The notes: a model not told the origin generated them from the letters alone. A DNA stretch of 22,558 nucleotides from CAYQQJ01 sp964419935 (GCA_964419935.1 CAYQQJ010000042.1:1-22558), one strand, 5' to 3'; positions 7,854-16,854 are shown, numbered from the stretch's first letter. Translations and numbers: made by a program.

Positions 7854-8261
7854 CTACTTCTTCGGTCGGACGTACAGCACGAGGCTGTGGCCGGTGATGT
7901 CGTAGCCGTGTTCGTGGGCGATTTGTTCCTGCAATTGCTCGATTTTGTCGTTATGGAACTCGATGACGGTGCCGGATTCTATACATACCATATGGTCGTG
8001 GTGGTCGCCGCGGTCGAGTTCAAAAACCGAGTGGCCGCCGTCGAAATTGTGCCGCTCCACCAGGCCTGCCCCTTCAAACTGTGTGAGCACGCGGTATACT
8101 GTGGCGAGGCCAACATCTTCACCCGCTTCGAGTAACGCTTTGTAGACGTCTTCAGCACTCAGATGCCGTTGCTCGGAATTTTCCAGGATCTGGAGAATCT
8201 TCACCCGAGGCAAGGTGACTTTGAGGCCGGCTTTACGTAGTTCTTGGTTTTCTACCGCCAT
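7854..8261 (-). CDS. fur: Ferric uptake regulator Fur
   Basis: A 135-residue metal-dependent repressor of iron-uptake genes. The winged-helix DNA-binding part has AGLKVTLPRVKIL (11-23) and the recognition helix GLATVYRVLTQFEGAG (51-66). Metal ligands include H33 and the HHDH cluster at 87-90; the dimerisation part ends in LVLYVRPKK. Of the two CxxC zinc motifs in E. coli Fur only a single cysteine (C93, in MVCIESG) remains, as in the Pseudomonas aeruginosa type, so this is normal for the lineage. GGAGG sits 8 bases before the ATG. It diverges from bamE, with 79 bases between the two starts. No convincing Fur box was seen upstream. Confidence 0.96.
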   Translation of the reverse strand: MAVENQELRKAGLKVTLPRVKILQILENSEQRHLSAEDVYKALLEAGEDVGLATVYRVLTQFEGAGLVERHNFDGGHSVFELDRGDHHDHMVCIESGTVIEFHNDKIEQLQEQIAHEHGYDITGHSLVLYVRPKK

Positions 8262-8340
8262 CGCTTTGTCCTCCGGGACTTCTCAGGTTGCTTCGAGATC
8301 AGGTATTATCCCCGGCCAAACGATTTTCTGGAACCCCTAT

Positions 8341-8772
8341 ATGCAAAAAGTTATAAACACGGCGATTCTTGGTGCATTGCTGCTGGCAATAGCCGGCTGC
8401 TCCTCGCTTAAATTCCCCGGCGTGTACCGTATCAACGTGCAACAGGGGAACATTATCGACCAGGAAATGGTGGAACAGCTTGAAATCGGCATGACGCGTC
8501 GCCAGGTGCGTTTTGTCATGGGCACACCACTGATTGAAGATACCTTCAACCCGAATCGCTGGGACTACTATTACAGTCTGCGCCGCGGCGATGGCAGCCT
8601 CTCCGATAAACACATCCAACTCAATTTCGACGGCGATGTTCTTGCCAGTATGGAAGGTGATCTGGAGCCGGAAACTCCGGAGGTTTCGCCCGAGGAAGTG
8701 AAGGAAGAGGTGGATAATCAAGGCGCGGAAATGCCCGAAGATCCTTTCGAGGCCATTGAGCAGGAACAGTAG
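8341..8772 (+). CDS. bamE: Outer membrane assembly lipoprotein BamE (OmlA/SmpA)
   Basis: A 143-residue lipoprotein of the BAM complex, which folds beta-barrel proteins into the outer membrane. The signal peptide (NTAILGALLLAIAGC) ends in a lipobox with C20 as the lipidated residue. The BamE core is clear: INVQQGNIIDQEMVEQLEIG, then MTRRQVRFVMGTPLIEDTF and NRWDYYYSL (about 31-79). The C-terminus after residue 105 is an acidic extension absent from the 113-residue E. coli protein. The frame is open upstream to 8215, but ATG 8341 places the signal peptide correctly. The divergent fur/bamE arrangement is common in Pseudomonas-like genomes. Confidence 0.94.
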   Translation: MQKVINTAILGALLLAIAGCSSLKFPGVYRINVQQGNIIDQEMVEQLEIGMTRRQVRFVMGTPLIEDTFNPNRWDYYYSLRRGDGSLSDKHIQLNFDGDVLASMEGDLEPETPEVSPEEVKEEVDNQGAEMPEDPFEAIEQEQ

Positions 8773-8778
8773 GGAAAA

Positions 8779-8994
8779 GCTGCAAGCTAAAATCAGGGAA
8801 AAGGGATAAGGGAAAAGGGACAAAAATGCAGGATGGCATTTTAACACAGCCGCAGGCTGCCCGAAGGGTGACAGCCAAGGATGGCTGGAATGAAAAGGGA
8901 AAAGAATAACCGAGGCGCCTTGTAGGGCGGAAAAGCCATAAGCGCCTTCCGTCGAGTATCCTTCACTTGTAGCTTGTAGCTTGTAGCTTGTAGC
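8779..8994. repeat. Modular intergenic repeat, copy 2 (bamE/recN)
   Basis: The left end has GCTGCAA and GCTAAAA (8779-8792) followed by the AGGGAAAAGGG tract. A hairpin cassette at 8823-8887 comes next: AAAATGC/GCATTTT around AGGATG, CAGCC/GGCTG, CCC/GGG, and CAGCCA/TGGCTG around AGGA. Then comes the palindromic cassette in opposite orientation to copy 1 (8919-8951). The right end is four perfect tandem TTGTAGC units (8967-8994) touching the recN stop codon. It separates convergent genes and starts 6 bases after the bamE stop. Confidence 0.78.
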
Positions 8995-10650
8995 TCAGAT
9001 CTTAACCATCTCTCTGGCGTGAGCGAGTGACTGCGCGGAATCTGTGTCACCGCCCATCATGCGGGCTATTTCAGCCACTTTCTCTTCACCATCCAGCAAC
9101 GTCAGTTGGGTGAGTGCTGACTTTTTGCTGAATTTCTTTTCCACCCGCAAATGCTGGTGGGCTTTGCTGGCCACCTGCGCGAGGTGGGTGACGCACAGTA
9201 CCTGCCCGCGCGTGCCCAGCTCCCGCAACAGTTTCCCGACAACATCGCCGGTGGTACCACCAATGCCGACGTCTACCTCGTCAAACACCAGCGTCGGGGT
9301 GGTCGAGGTCTGCGCGGTGACTACCTGGATCGCCAGGCTGACTCGCGACAGTTCGCCCCCGGATGCAATCTTGATCAGCGGCTTGGCTGGCTGGCCGGGG
9401 TTGGTGCTGATGAGGAACTCGATGCTTTCATTGCCGTATTTGCTCGGTGCCTCCGTGGCCTTCAGCGCCACTTCGAGCTGGGCGCGCTCCATGGCTAATT
9501 CGTGCAATTGTCCATTGACCTGTGTGGCCAGCTTCTTCGCCGCCACCTGGCGTTGCTTGGTCAGTTGTTTGGCGAGTTTTTCATAAGCTGCCAGCGCTTC
9601 GCGGGCGTCCTGCTCCAGGAGTTCCAGCTGCTCATCTCCGCTGCGCAGACCGCCGAGTTCTTCTGCCAGCTGTTGATGCAGCGCGGCTAACTCCTCGGGT
9701 TGAATGCGGTGCTTGCGGGCGATATCGTAGATGGCGCTCAGGCGCTGCTCGATCTCGGGGAGAGAGTCCCCGTCCACCTCAAAGCTGTCCAAATGGCGTT
9801 CCAGCTCGCGCTGGGCTTCTTCTACCTGTATCAGCGCATCGCGCAACATGGCACCGGCCTCATCCGTCGCCCTGGCTGTACCGGGGAGCTTGTCGAGCAG
9901 CTGCAGGGCTTTGTGCAGGCGGTCCTGAAGACTGTCGTCCGAATCCGCGCAGAGCTCGATCACCTGGCGGCAGTCCTGCATGATCTGCCCAGCGTTGGCC
10001 AGATTGCGCTGTTTGGCTTCCAGCTCGGCCAGTTCGTCCGCTTGTAGCGCGAGTTGATCCAACTCTTCCACCTGATAGCGCAGCAACTGGAAGCGCGCAT
10101 TGATTTCCTCGCTGTTGGCTTTGGTCTCTTCCAATAATTGCTGAGAGGTTTGCCAGTGCCGGTGGGCACCGCGAACCTGTAGGGCTAGCTCGTTCACATT
10201 GGCGAAGGCGTTCAGCAGGCGACGGTGGGTCGCACTTTTGAGCAGGGATTGGTGCTCATGCTGGCTGTGGATGTCTATGAGCATTTCGCCCAGTGTCTTG
10301 AGCTGCTGAAGAGTAACGGTTTTGCCATTGATATATGCCCGTGACCGACCTTCGGCGGTGACCACCCGGCGCAGAATGCATTCGCTGCCGTCGCCGAGGT
10401 CGTGCTCGGTCAACCAGCGTTGCGCGTGGGGAACCTGGCTAAGGTCGAAGCTGGCGTGTATGTCCGCCCGTTCGGCCCCGCTGCGAACCTTGTCAGCATC
10501 CGCCCGGTCGCCCAGGGCGAGGCTCAATGCATCCAACAGAATGGATTTACCCGCACCGGTTTCCCCGGTGAGCACGGTGAGGCCACCATCCAGTTCCTGG
10601 TCCAATGTGTCGACCAGGGTGAAATCGTTGATATGCAGGTGTGTCAGCAC
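8995..10650 (-). CDS. recN: DNA repair ATPase RecN
   Basis: A 551-residue SMC-like ATPase (E. coli 553) that helps repair double-strand breaks. Walker A is GETGAGKS (29-36), the Q/H region HSQHEHQSLL lies near 148, the long middle part is coiled coil, and the C-terminal head has the ABC signature ASGGELSR and Walker B LVFDEVDVGIGG followed by VTHLAQVAS. The start is GTG at 10650 with GGAG eight bases upstream. A LexA box 57 bases before the start indicates SOS control. It is convergent with bamE and divergent from grpE. Its stop TGA (8997-8995) directly touches the heptamer array of the neighbouring repeat. Confidence 0.96.
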   Translation of the reverse strand: MLTHLHINDFTLVDTLDQELDGGLTVLTGETGAGKSILLDALSLALGDRADADKVRSGAERADIHASFDLSQVPHAQRWLTEHDLGDGSECILRRVVTAEGRSRAYINGKTVTLQQLKTLGEMLIDIHSQHEHQSLLKSATHRRLLNAFANVNELALQVRGAHRHWQTSQQLLEETKANSEEINARFQLLRYQVEELDQLALQADELAELEAKQRNLANAGQIMQDCRQVIELCADSDDSLQDRLHKALQLLDKLPGTARATDEAGAMLRDALIQVEEAQRELERHLDSFEVDGDSLPEIEQRLSAIYDIARKHRIQPEELAALHQQLAEELGGLRSGDEQLELLEQDAREALAAYEKLAKQLTKQRQVAAKKLATQVNGQLHELAMERAQLEVALKATEAPSKYGNESIEFLISTNPGQPAKPLIKIASGGELSRVSLAIQVVTAQTSTTPTLVFDEVDVGIGGTTGDVVGKLLRELGTRGQVLCVTHLAQVASKAHQHLRVEKKFSKKSALTQLTLLDGEEKVAEIARMMGGDTDSAQSLAHAREMVKI

Positions 10651-10706
10651 GATAGGTTCTCCGGTTGGCTGATGATGACAATGAGCTGGCGCAGGCGCCG
10701 CATTTC

Positions 10707-10726
10707 TGGTGTCTATTTATACAGTA
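10707..10726. promoter_or_regulatory. LexA box of recN
   Basis: TGGTGTCTATTTATACAGTA matches the LexA consensus TACTGTATATATATACAGTA at 16 of 20 positions, with the ACAG half exact and GTGT in place of CTGT. On the minus strand it contains TATAAA, a likely -10 element for recN, so LexA would block the promoter. recN is a known SOS gene, and the distance to its GTG start (57 bases) fits. Confidence 0.7.
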
Positions 10727-10781
10727 GTCGGTGACATCTCGCCAGTGCTCTTTGTCAGCTAAGGCGCAGATCAATTTTCCC

Positions 10782-10809
10782 CTTGAATGTGCCCCGCGTG
10801 CCCCCATAT
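10782..10809 (+). promoter_or_regulatory. Sigma-32 heat-shock promoter of grpE
   Basis: CTTGAA (10782-10787) and CCCCATAT (10802-10809) with a 14-base spacer match the sigma-32 (RpoH) consensus CTTGAA / CCCCATNT almost perfectly. Transcription would start near 10816, giving a leader of about 145 bases before grpE. Confidence 0.8.
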
Positions 10810-10962
10810 TGATCGCAGCATGAATTTTCATCCTGAATCGTTGATCGGTCTTTGACTGCCGCGCAGGCTGCCAATACAACCATCAGCACAAAAAATCGAC
10901 ACCACTCACTGGTGTATACAAACCATCGACACACCGTCAACACATTGAAATCGGAGAGAAGT

Positions 10963-11559
10963 GTGGCTACAGACGAATACCCTCAGCCGGATAATGCGCC
11001 GGAAAACGGAGCAGACATCAATTCTGAGCAGCCCGAGCCCGGCGCTGAAACTGCGGCGGCAGAGCAGGGCGAGCCTACGGTCGAAGCGCTTCAGGCGCAA
11101 ATTGAAGAGCTGAAGAACGAGCTCGCGCAAACCAAGGAACAGGTATTGCGTGCCCATGCGGACGCACAGAATGCGCGCCGTCGGGCCGAGCAGGACGTGG
11201 AAAAAGCCCATAAGTTCGGGCTTGAAAGATTGGTGAACGACATTCTGCCGGTAGCGGATAACCTGGAACGCACAATTGATGCCTCCAAGAATGAAGCGGC
11301 TGAGCTGAGCTCGCTGGTCGAGGGCGCAGAACTGACGTTGAAATCATTGCTCGACGGTCTCAAGCGTCACAAGGTGGAGCAGGTCAATCCCGAAGGTGAG
11401 CCCTTTGACCCGCAGTTGCACCAGGCCATGACCACATTGGAACAGGCGGATGTAGAGCCGAATACCGTGGTTAACGTGTTTCAGTGCGGTTACACGCTAC
11501 ATGGACGACTGGTGCGCCCGGCAATGGTGGTGGTATCCAAGGCGCCGGCCGCGGAATAA
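10963..11559 (+). CDS. grpE: Nucleotide exchange factor GrpE
   Basis: A 198-residue co-chaperone (E. coli 197) that releases ADP from DnaK. The N-terminal 50 residues are acidic and disordered. A long coiled coil from VEALQAQIEELKNEL to RRRAEQDVEKAHKFG forms the dimer stalk, and the beta-domain that touches DnaK ends with FQCGYTLHGRLVRPAMVVVSK. The frame extends upstream to 10852, but GTG 10963 is preferred: it is preceded by GGAG at 10953-10956 and gives the usual length. It is transcribed from the sigma-32 promoter at 10782 and followed by dnaK 152 bases later. Confidence 0.95.
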   Translation: MATDEYPQPDNAPENGADINSEQPEPGAETAAAEQGEPTVEALQAQIEELKNELAQTKEQVLRAHADAQNARRRAEQDVEKAHKFGLERLVNDILPVADNLERTIDASKNEAAELSSLVEGAELTLKSLLDGLKRHKVEQVNPEGEPFDPQLHQAMTTLEQADVEPNTVVNVFQCGYTLHGRLVRPAMVVVSKAPAAE

Positions 11560-11583
11560 TCCGCTGAATTTACCGCTAAACGG

Positions 11584-11611
11584 CTTGAAATCGGCGAATC
11601 AGCGCCAATAT
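11584..11611 (+). promoter_or_regulatory. Second sigma-32-like promoter, before dnaK
   Basis: CTTGAAA (11584-11590) and GCCAATAT (11604-11611) are 13 bases apart. The -35 half is exact and the -10 half agrees with CCCCATNT at most positions. This would let dnaK be transcribed separately from grpE under heat shock, with a leader of about 90 bases. Confidence 0.5.
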
Positions 11612-11711
11612 TCATAGCAACCGGGGGAGCGGCAATAGCCGCGGAGTCCCGAATCTTTTCTCATTGGTGCCCATGAGAGCGCCAATACGCTTATCTAAAG
11701 GAGCATGTTTT

Positions 11712-13634
11712 ATGGGTAGAATTATTGGTATCGACCTGGGCACAACCAACTCTTGCGTTTCCGTACTGGAAGGCAACAAGTCCAAGGTCATCGAAAACTC
11801 GGAAGGCGATCGCACCACGCCGTCTATCGTTGCTTTTACCGATGACAACGAAATTCTGGTGGGTCAGAGTGCGAAACGTCAGGCCGTGACCAACCCCCAC
11901 AACACCCTTTATGCGGTCAAGCGTCTGATCGGACGCAAGTTCAAAGACGACGTAGTGCAGAAGGATATTTCCATGGTGCCCTACAAAATTGTAGCGGCAG
12001 ACAATGGCGATGCGTGGGTTGAAGTGAAGGGCGACAAGAAAGCGCCACCACAGATTTCAGCGGAAGTGCTGAAGAAAATGAAAAAAACCGCCGAAGATTA
12101 CCTGGGTGAAAAAGTCACCGAGGCGGTGATCACCGTGCCAGCGTACTTCAATGACTCCCAGCGCCAGGCAACCAAAGACGCCGGTAAGATTGCCGGCCTG
12201 GAAGTGAAGCGAATCATCAACGAGCCCACAGCTGCGGCTTTGGCTTACGGTATGGATAAAGCCCGCGGCGACCGCACTATCGCGGTTTACGACCTGGGTG
12301 GTGGTACTTTCGATATTTCCATCATTGAGATCGCTGACGTCGATGGCGAGCACCAGTTTGAAGTGTTGTCCACCAACGGTGACACTTTCCTCGGTGGTGA
12401 AGACTTTGACATGCGCCTGATCGAGTATCTGGCTGCGGAATTCAAAAAGTCCAACGGCATTGACTTGCACAATGATCCATTGGCCCTGCAGCGGCTGAAA
12501 GAAGCGGCGGAGAAGGCAAAGATCGAACTCTCCTCAAGCCAGCAAACCGAAGTGAACCTGCCTTACATTACGGCGGACAACACAGGTCCGAAACACTTGG
12601 TGGTCAAGCTGACCCGTTCCAAATTGGAGTCTCTGGTTGAAGAGTTGGTCAACCGGTCTCTGGAACCGCTGAAAATGGCGATCAAAGATGCGGGCGTTTC
12701 TGTCAGCGATATCAGTGACGTTATCCTGGTCGGCGGACAGACGCGTATGCCCATGGTGCAGAAGGCCGTTGCTGAATTCTTCGGTAAAGAGCCTCGGAAA
12801 GATGTAAACCCCGATGAAGCGGTTGCCATGGGTGCGGCGATTCAGGGTGCAGTATTGTCCGGTGACGTGAAGGACGTGTTACTGCTGGACGTGACCCCGT
12901 TGACCCTGGGTATCGAAACCATGGGCGGCGTGGCCACACCGCTGATCGACAAGAACACCACGATTCCGACGAAGAAATCCCAGGTATTCTCTACGGCGGA
13001 AGACAACCAGACGGCTGTGACCATCCATGTGGTACAGGGCGAGCGCAAGCAGGCATCGCAAAACAAATCTCTCGGACGCTTTGACTTATCCGACATCCCG
13101 CCGGCACAACGCGGTATGCCGCAGATTGAAGTGACTTTCGATATTGATGCCAACGGCATTTTGCACGTTTCAGCCAAAGACAAGGCTACTGGCAAGGAAC
13201 AGTCCATTGTCATCAAGGCCGCTTCAGGCTTGAGCGACGATGAAATCGAAAAAATGGTACAGGACGCCGAGGCCAACTCTGAAGCGGACAAACTGTTTGA
13301 AGAGCTGGTTTCCGGTCGCAATACCTTGGAAGGCCTGATCCACGCCACGCGCAAAACCCTGGAAGAAGCTGGCGACAAGGCCGAGGCGGACGAAAAAGCG
13401 GCCATTGAATCTGCGCTCACTGAAGCGGAAGAAGCGGTGAAAGGTGATGACAAGGCGCGCATTGATGCTGCCACTGAGAAGCTCACCGAAGCATCCAGTG
13501 GCCTTGCCCAAAAACTGTACGCCGAGCAGGCCGCACAGGAAGGCGCAGCAGCGGACCAGGCGCAGGATCAATCTTCTGACGAAGGCGTAGTCGATGCCGA
13601 GTTTGAAGAAGTGAAGGAAGAGGGGAAGAAGTAG
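11712..13634 (+). CDS. dnaK: Chaperone DnaK (Hsp70)
   Basis: A 640-residue Hsp70 (E. coli 638). The ATPase domain has GIDLGTTNSCV (6-16), PAYFNDSQRQATKDAG, NEPTAAALAYG and DLGGGTFD; the linker VLLLDVTPLTLGIET leads to the substrate-binding domain; the C-terminus ends in EFEEVKEEGKK, close to the E. coli tail. ATG 11712 is chosen over the upstream ATG at 11664 because it gives the canonical MGRIIGIDLG start and has AAGGAG at 11698-11703. Heat-shock promoters precede both grpE and dnaK. The modular repeat at 13639 begins four bases after the stop. Confidence 0.98.
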   Translation: MGRIIGIDLGTTNSCVSVLEGNKSKVIENSEGDRTTPSIVAFTDDNEILVGQSAKRQAVTNPHNTLYAVKRLIGRKFKDDVVQKDISMVPYKIVAADNGDAWVEVKGDKKAPPQISAEVLKKMKKTAEDYLGEKVTEAVITVPAYFNDSQRQATKDAGKIAGLEVKRIINEPTAAALAYGMDKARGDRTIAVYDLGGGTFDISIIEIADVDGEHQFEVLSTNGDTFLGGEDFDMRLIEYLAAEFKKSNGIDLHNDPLALQRLKEAAEKAKIELSSSQQTEVNLPYITADNTGPKHLVVKLTRSKLESLVEELVNRSLEPLKMAIKDAGVSVSDISDVILVGGQTRMPMVQKAVAEFFGKEPRKDVNPDEAVAMGAAIQGAVLSGDVKDVLLLDVTPLTLGIETMGGVATPLIDKNTTIPTKKSQVFSTAEDNQTAVTIHVVQGERKQASQNKSLGRFDLSDIPPAQRGMPQIEVTFDIDANGILHVSAKDKATGKEQSIVIKAASGLSDDEIEKMVQDAEANSEADKLFEELVSGRNTLEGLIHATRKTLEEAGDKAEADEKAAIESALTEAEEAVKGDDKARIDAATEKLTEASSGLAQKLYAEQAAQEGAAADQAQDQSSDEGVVDAEFEEVKEEGKK

Positions 13635-13638
13635 GATA

Positions 13639-13950
13639 GCTTTAAGCTGCGAGCCTCAAGCGGCAAGCTAGGGAAAAGGGACAAAACGGCAGGAAAAATT
13701 TGACGGGATCAAATTTAGGCAGCTTTAGCTGGCCGCAGGCCGAACCACAAGGATGTGGTGAGTCATTGCCGTTTTGCACAGCCGCAGACTGCCCGAAGGG
13801 TGAGGCACAAGGATGTGCCGAATGAAAAGGGAAAATCTGTAGGGTGGGCACTGCCCACCGATGACGCTGAGGGTGTACTTGTTGAGTCTGTAAGCAAAAT
13901 GAAAGCTTGACTTTGAGAGCTTGAGGTCCAGACTTTTGCAGCTTGCAGCT
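13639..13950. repeat. Modular intergenic repeat, copy 3 (dnaK/dnaJ)
   Basis: Heptamers fill 13639-13673 and run into AGGGAAAAGGG. A 10-bp stem, CAAAACGGCA (13682-13691) with TGCCGTTTTG (13767-13776), encloses about 75 bases that include AAATTTGA/TCAAATTT (around 13698-13718) and ACCACA-AGGA-TGTGGT (13744-13759). A second hairpin, GGCACA-AGGA-TGTGCC, is at 13804-13819, followed by AAAAGGGAAAA and the palindrome GGTGGGCACTGCCCACC near 13843-13859. Two TTGCAGC units (13936-13949) form the right end. It occupies most of the 394-base dnaK-dnaJ gap and should be transcribed if the two genes share an mRNA; no clear dnaJ promoter was found. Confidence 0.75.
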
Positions 13951-14028
13951 ACAATATCTACCAGATTGGAGGCAGGGCCCGTGGCTCTGCTTTCGCGTGT
14001 GTGAACAACTGAAAAGTCTGAATATTTC

Positions 14029-15141
14029 ATGTCAAAACGTGATTATTATGAAGTGCTGGGCGTCTCCCGGGATGTTTCCGAGCAAGAGCTGAAGAAGGCC
14101 TATCGGCGGGTAGCCATGAAGCACCACCCGGACCGCAATCCGGATGATAAAGAGGCCGAGAACAAGTTCAAGGAAGCCAGTGAGGCCTACGAGGTTCTCT
14201 CGAACCCCAGCAAGCGCTCAGCGTATGACCAGTTTGGCCATGCCGGAGTTGAAGGCGCTGGTGGTATGGGCGGCGGTGCCGGCGGCGGTTTTGGCAATTT
14301 CTCGGATATTTTCGGCGATGTTTTTGGTGATATCTTCGGCGGTGGCGGCCGCCCTGGCGGACCCTCCCGCGGGGCTGACCTTCGTTACACCCTTGAGTTG
14401 TCACTGGAAGATGCGGTGCGCGGCACCAGCGTTAAAATTCAGGTGCCGACTCTGGCGAATTGCAAAACCTGTGAAGGTTCTGGCGCCAAGCCCGGTACCA
14501 AACCGACCACCTGCTCAACCTGTAACGGTATTGGCCAGGTTCGCATTCAGCAGGGTTTCTTCTCCGTTCAACAGACCTGTCCGAACTGTCGCGGCAAAGG
14601 CAAAATCATCGCGGATCCCTGCCGTGATTGTCATGGCCAGGGCCGGGTCGAGGAAACCAAAACCCTGTCCGTCAAAGTGCCACCCGGCGTGGACACAGGT
14701 GACCGTATTCGCCTCTCCGGCGAGGGCGAAGCGGGCGCGGACGGCGGGCCAGCCGGCGATCTGTATGTCCAGGTCTCGGTCAAGGAACATGAAATTTTCA
14801 CCCGCGATGGGCGCAACCTTTATTGCGAGGTGCCAATCAGCATCATAGATGCTTGTCTTGGCGGTGAACTCGAAGTGCCAACACTCGAGGGGCGGGTGAA
14901 ACTCAAAGTCCCGGCGGAAACCCAAACCGGCAAGCTGTTCCGCCTGCGCGGCAAAGGCGTTGCGCCGGTACGCGGTGGCGCGCAAGGGGATCTGCTCTGT
15001 CGCGTTGAAGTGGAAACGCCAGTAAACCTGACCGCCAAACAAAAAGCCTTGCTGGAAGAACTGCGCAAAAGCATGACTGAGGGCAAAAACTCGCCCCGTC
15101 AAAGCAGCTGGTTCGAAGGCATGAAGAGTTTTTTTGGTTAA
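14029..15141 (+). CDS. dnaJ: Chaperone DnaJ (Hsp40)
   Basis: A 370-residue class A J-protein that delivers substrates to DnaK and stimulates its ATPase. The J domain (1-70) carries the essential HPD at 33-35. A glycine/phenylalanine-rich part (about 71-113) follows, then four zinc-binding CxxCxGxG repeats (C145/148, C162/165, C184/187, C198/201), and the C-terminal substrate-binding domains. ATG 14029 is the natural start (MSKRDYYEVLGVS) although no strong Shine-Dalgarno sequence precedes it. It follows dnaK after a gap filled by a repeat element. Confidence 0.97.
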   Translation: MSKRDYYEVLGVSRDVSEQELKKAYRRVAMKHHPDRNPDDKEAENKFKEASEAYEVLSNPSKRSAYDQFGHAGVEGAGGMGGGAGGGFGNFSDIFGDVFGDIFGGGGRPGGPSRGADLRYTLELSLEDAVRGTSVKIQVPTLANCKTCEGSGAKPGTKPTTCSTCNGIGQVRIQQGFFSVQQTCPNCRGKGKIIADPCRDCHGQGRVEETKTLSVKVPPGVDTGDRIRLSGEGEAGADGGPAGDLYVQVSVKEHEIFTRDGRNLYCEVPISIIDACLGGELEVPTLEGRVKLKVPAETQTGKLFRLRGKGVAPVRGGAQGDLLCRVEVETPVNLTAKQKALLEELRKSMTEGKNSPRQSSWFEGMKSFFG

Positions 15142-15147
15142 AAATAT

Positions 15148-15376
15148 AGGGAAAAGGGTAAAGGGAAAAGGAAAAAGATATGCCGCCGGACCTTGTAGGG
15201 CGAAAAAGCCTAAGCGCCTTCCGCCAAAGCGTGCAGTGAGCAGCAAGTAACAGCAAGGGTGGGGACGCTGCCCACCCGCTGTCACCAAAGGTCGAGTCAC
15301 TCATGATCCCGCCGCCGGATATTGTCGTTCTTGGCTACGGCAGCTGCAGATGGCACGAATCTTTTCCCTTTTCCCT
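15148..15376. repeat. Modular intergenic repeat, copy 4 (dnaJ/DUF502)
   Basis: It begins seven bases after the dnaJ stop with AGGGAAAAGGG-type purine repeats and ends with the reverse complement CTTTTCCCTTTTCCCT (15361-15376). Inside are the palindromic cassette CTTGTAGGGCG...CGCCTTCCG (15192-15223) and GGGTGGG/CCCACCC around 15258-15278. Next to the right end is a 22-base block (15351-15372, beginning TGGCACGAATC) identical to 17010-17031 in copy 5. Clear heptamer arrays are missing here. Confidence 0.65.
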
Positions 15377-15395
15377 AAGCTTTCATAGGCTCCCC

Positions 15396-15989
15396 ATGAA
15401 ATTCATCGCCAACACGTTTCTCAAAGGTCTGTTGCTGGTATTGCCGCTGGCAATCACGTTTGGTCTGTTGTATTGGCTGCTGGTCTCGGCGGAAGAGATT
15501 TTCAAACTGCCCCTTCAACTGCTTTTGCCCGCGGGTTGGTATATCCCTGGGATGGGAGTGGTGTTTGCGGTGCTGGTGGTGTTCGCTTTCGGCATCTTCG
15601 CGCAGGTTTTCCTGATCAAGCATCTGTTTGCCGGCGTTGAAAAACTGGTCGAGCAGATTCCGTTTGTCAAAGTGCTGTATACCAGTGCCCGTGATCTGCT
15701 CAATTTCATGGTCGGCGATACCGACGGCGAAATGCGCAAGGTGGTCACGGTGACGCTGAACGGGCAGTTCAAGCTGATTGGTTTCGTGACCAATGAAGAT
15801 GTCACGCTTGGGGAGCAAACCGATCTGGTGGCGGTTTATCTGCCCATGAGTTACCAGGTGGGCGGTTATTTACTGTACTTGCCCAAGTCCCAGTTGGAGC
15901 CGTTGGACATTCCCGTGGAACAGGCCATGCGTCAGGTTCTCACCGCTCATATCAAGCGCGATGTGGCCTCGCCGGACGCTGTCGGTTAA
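15396..15989 (+). CDS. DUF502 family membrane protein
   Basis: A 197-residue inner-membrane protein of the DUF502 family, whose function is not known. Two hydrophobic helices near the N-terminus (about 8-26, LKGLLLVLPLAITFGLLYW, and 44-68, GMGVVFAVLVVFAFGIFAQ) are followed by a soluble part with the family-typical IPFVKVLYTSARDLLNFM, GFVTNE and PMSYQVGGYLLYLP. The frame opens at 15303, but those first residues come from the upstream repeat; ATG 15396 (MKFIANTFLKG) is the normal family start. Only a weak AGG precedes it. It lies between dnaJ and dapB and ends 56 bases before dapB, so the two may be co-transcribed. Confidence 0.88.
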   Translation: MKFIANTFLKGLLLVLPLAITFGLLYWLLVSAEEIFKLPLQLLLPAGWYIPGMGVVFAVLVVFAFGIFAQVFLIKHLFAGVEKLVEQIPFVKVLYTSARDLLNFMVGDTDGEMRKVVTVTLNGQFKLIGFVTNEDVTLGEQTDLVAVYLPMSYQVGGYLLYLPKSQLEPLDIPVEQAMRQVLTAHIKRDVASPDAVG

Positions 15990-16045
15990 AGTGACGGGCT
16001 GCGCGATCTCTTGCAAAAAATCGATACCAAGAACAGGACTCTGTG

Positions 16046-16846
16046 ATGACCCGTATTGCAATTACCGGCGCCGGTGGGCGCATGGGCAAAATTCTGATTG
16101 AAGCTGTGAATCTGGCCGAAGGCGTAACCCTGGCCGCCGCCATCGAGCGCCCGGAGTCCTCTCTGGTGGGTGCGGATGCTGGTGAGTTGGCCGGTATCGG
16201 GCGCAACAATGTGGCCGTGGTGGGCGATGTCTCGCTGACTCTCGACGAAATAGACGTTCTGATCGATTTCAGCGTACCCACCGCTACCCTGGCTAATGCT
16301 CGAATTTGTGCCGCCGCCGGCAAGGGCATGGTGATAGGCACAACCGGATTTACGGCGGAGCAGAAAGAAGAGTTACTGGCCTACCAAGCTCAAATACCCA
16401 TCTGTATGGCCGCCAACTTCAGCACCGGCGTCAACCTCTGCTTCAAGTTATTGGACATGGCCGCTCGCGTACTGGGCGACGATGTGGACATTGAGATCTA
16501 TGAAGCGCACCACCGCCACAAGGTGGATGCCCCCTCCGGTACTGCACTGCGCATGGGCGAAGTGCTGGCCGACGCCCTGGATCGCGACCTCGGCAAAGTC
16601 GCTGTGTACGGCCGGGAAGGGCAAACTGGCGCCCGCGACCGGAAGACGATCGGCTTCGCGACTGCCCGAGGCGGCGATGTCGTGGGCGACCACACCGTCA
16701 TGTTCCTTGCCGATGGCGAGCGCGTGGAAATCACCCACAAAGCCTCCAGCCGCATGTCCTTCGCCCGCGGCGCCGTCCGCGCTGCCGGCTGGCTGAAGGA
16801 CAAGCCCGCCGGCTTGTACGATATGCAGGATGTGCTGGGGTTGTAG
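16046..16846 (+). CDS. dapB: 4-hydroxy-tetrahydrodipicolinate reductase
   Basis: A 266-residue NAD(P)H-dependent enzyme of the lysine and meso-diaminopimelate pathway (E. coli 273), needed for lysine and peptidoglycan. The Rossmann motif GAGGRMG is at 8-14, GTTGF near 98-102, and the catalytic block EAHHRHKVDAPSGTA at 153-167 holds the active-site histidines and lysine K159. The C-terminus ends PAGLYDMQDVLGL, as usual. The start may be GTG 16043 or ATG 16046; ATG is preferred, with AGGA at 16034-16037. dapB next to carA is the common gammaproteobacterial order. The repeat element begins eight bases after the stop. Confidence 0.96.
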   Translation: MTRIAITGAGGRMGKILIEAVNLAEGVTLAAAIERPESSLVGADAGELAGIGRNNVAVVGDVSLTLDEIDVLIDFSVPTATLANARICAAAGKGMVIGTTGFTAEQKEELLAYQAQIPICMAANFSTGVNLCFKLLDMAARVLGDDVDIEIYEAHHRHKVDAPSGTALRMGEVLADALDRDLGKVAVYGREGQTGARDRKTIGFATARGGDVVGDHTVMFLADGERVEITHKASSRMSFARGAVRAAGWLKDKPAGLYDMQDVLGL

Positions 16847-16854
16847 GTGTAGAA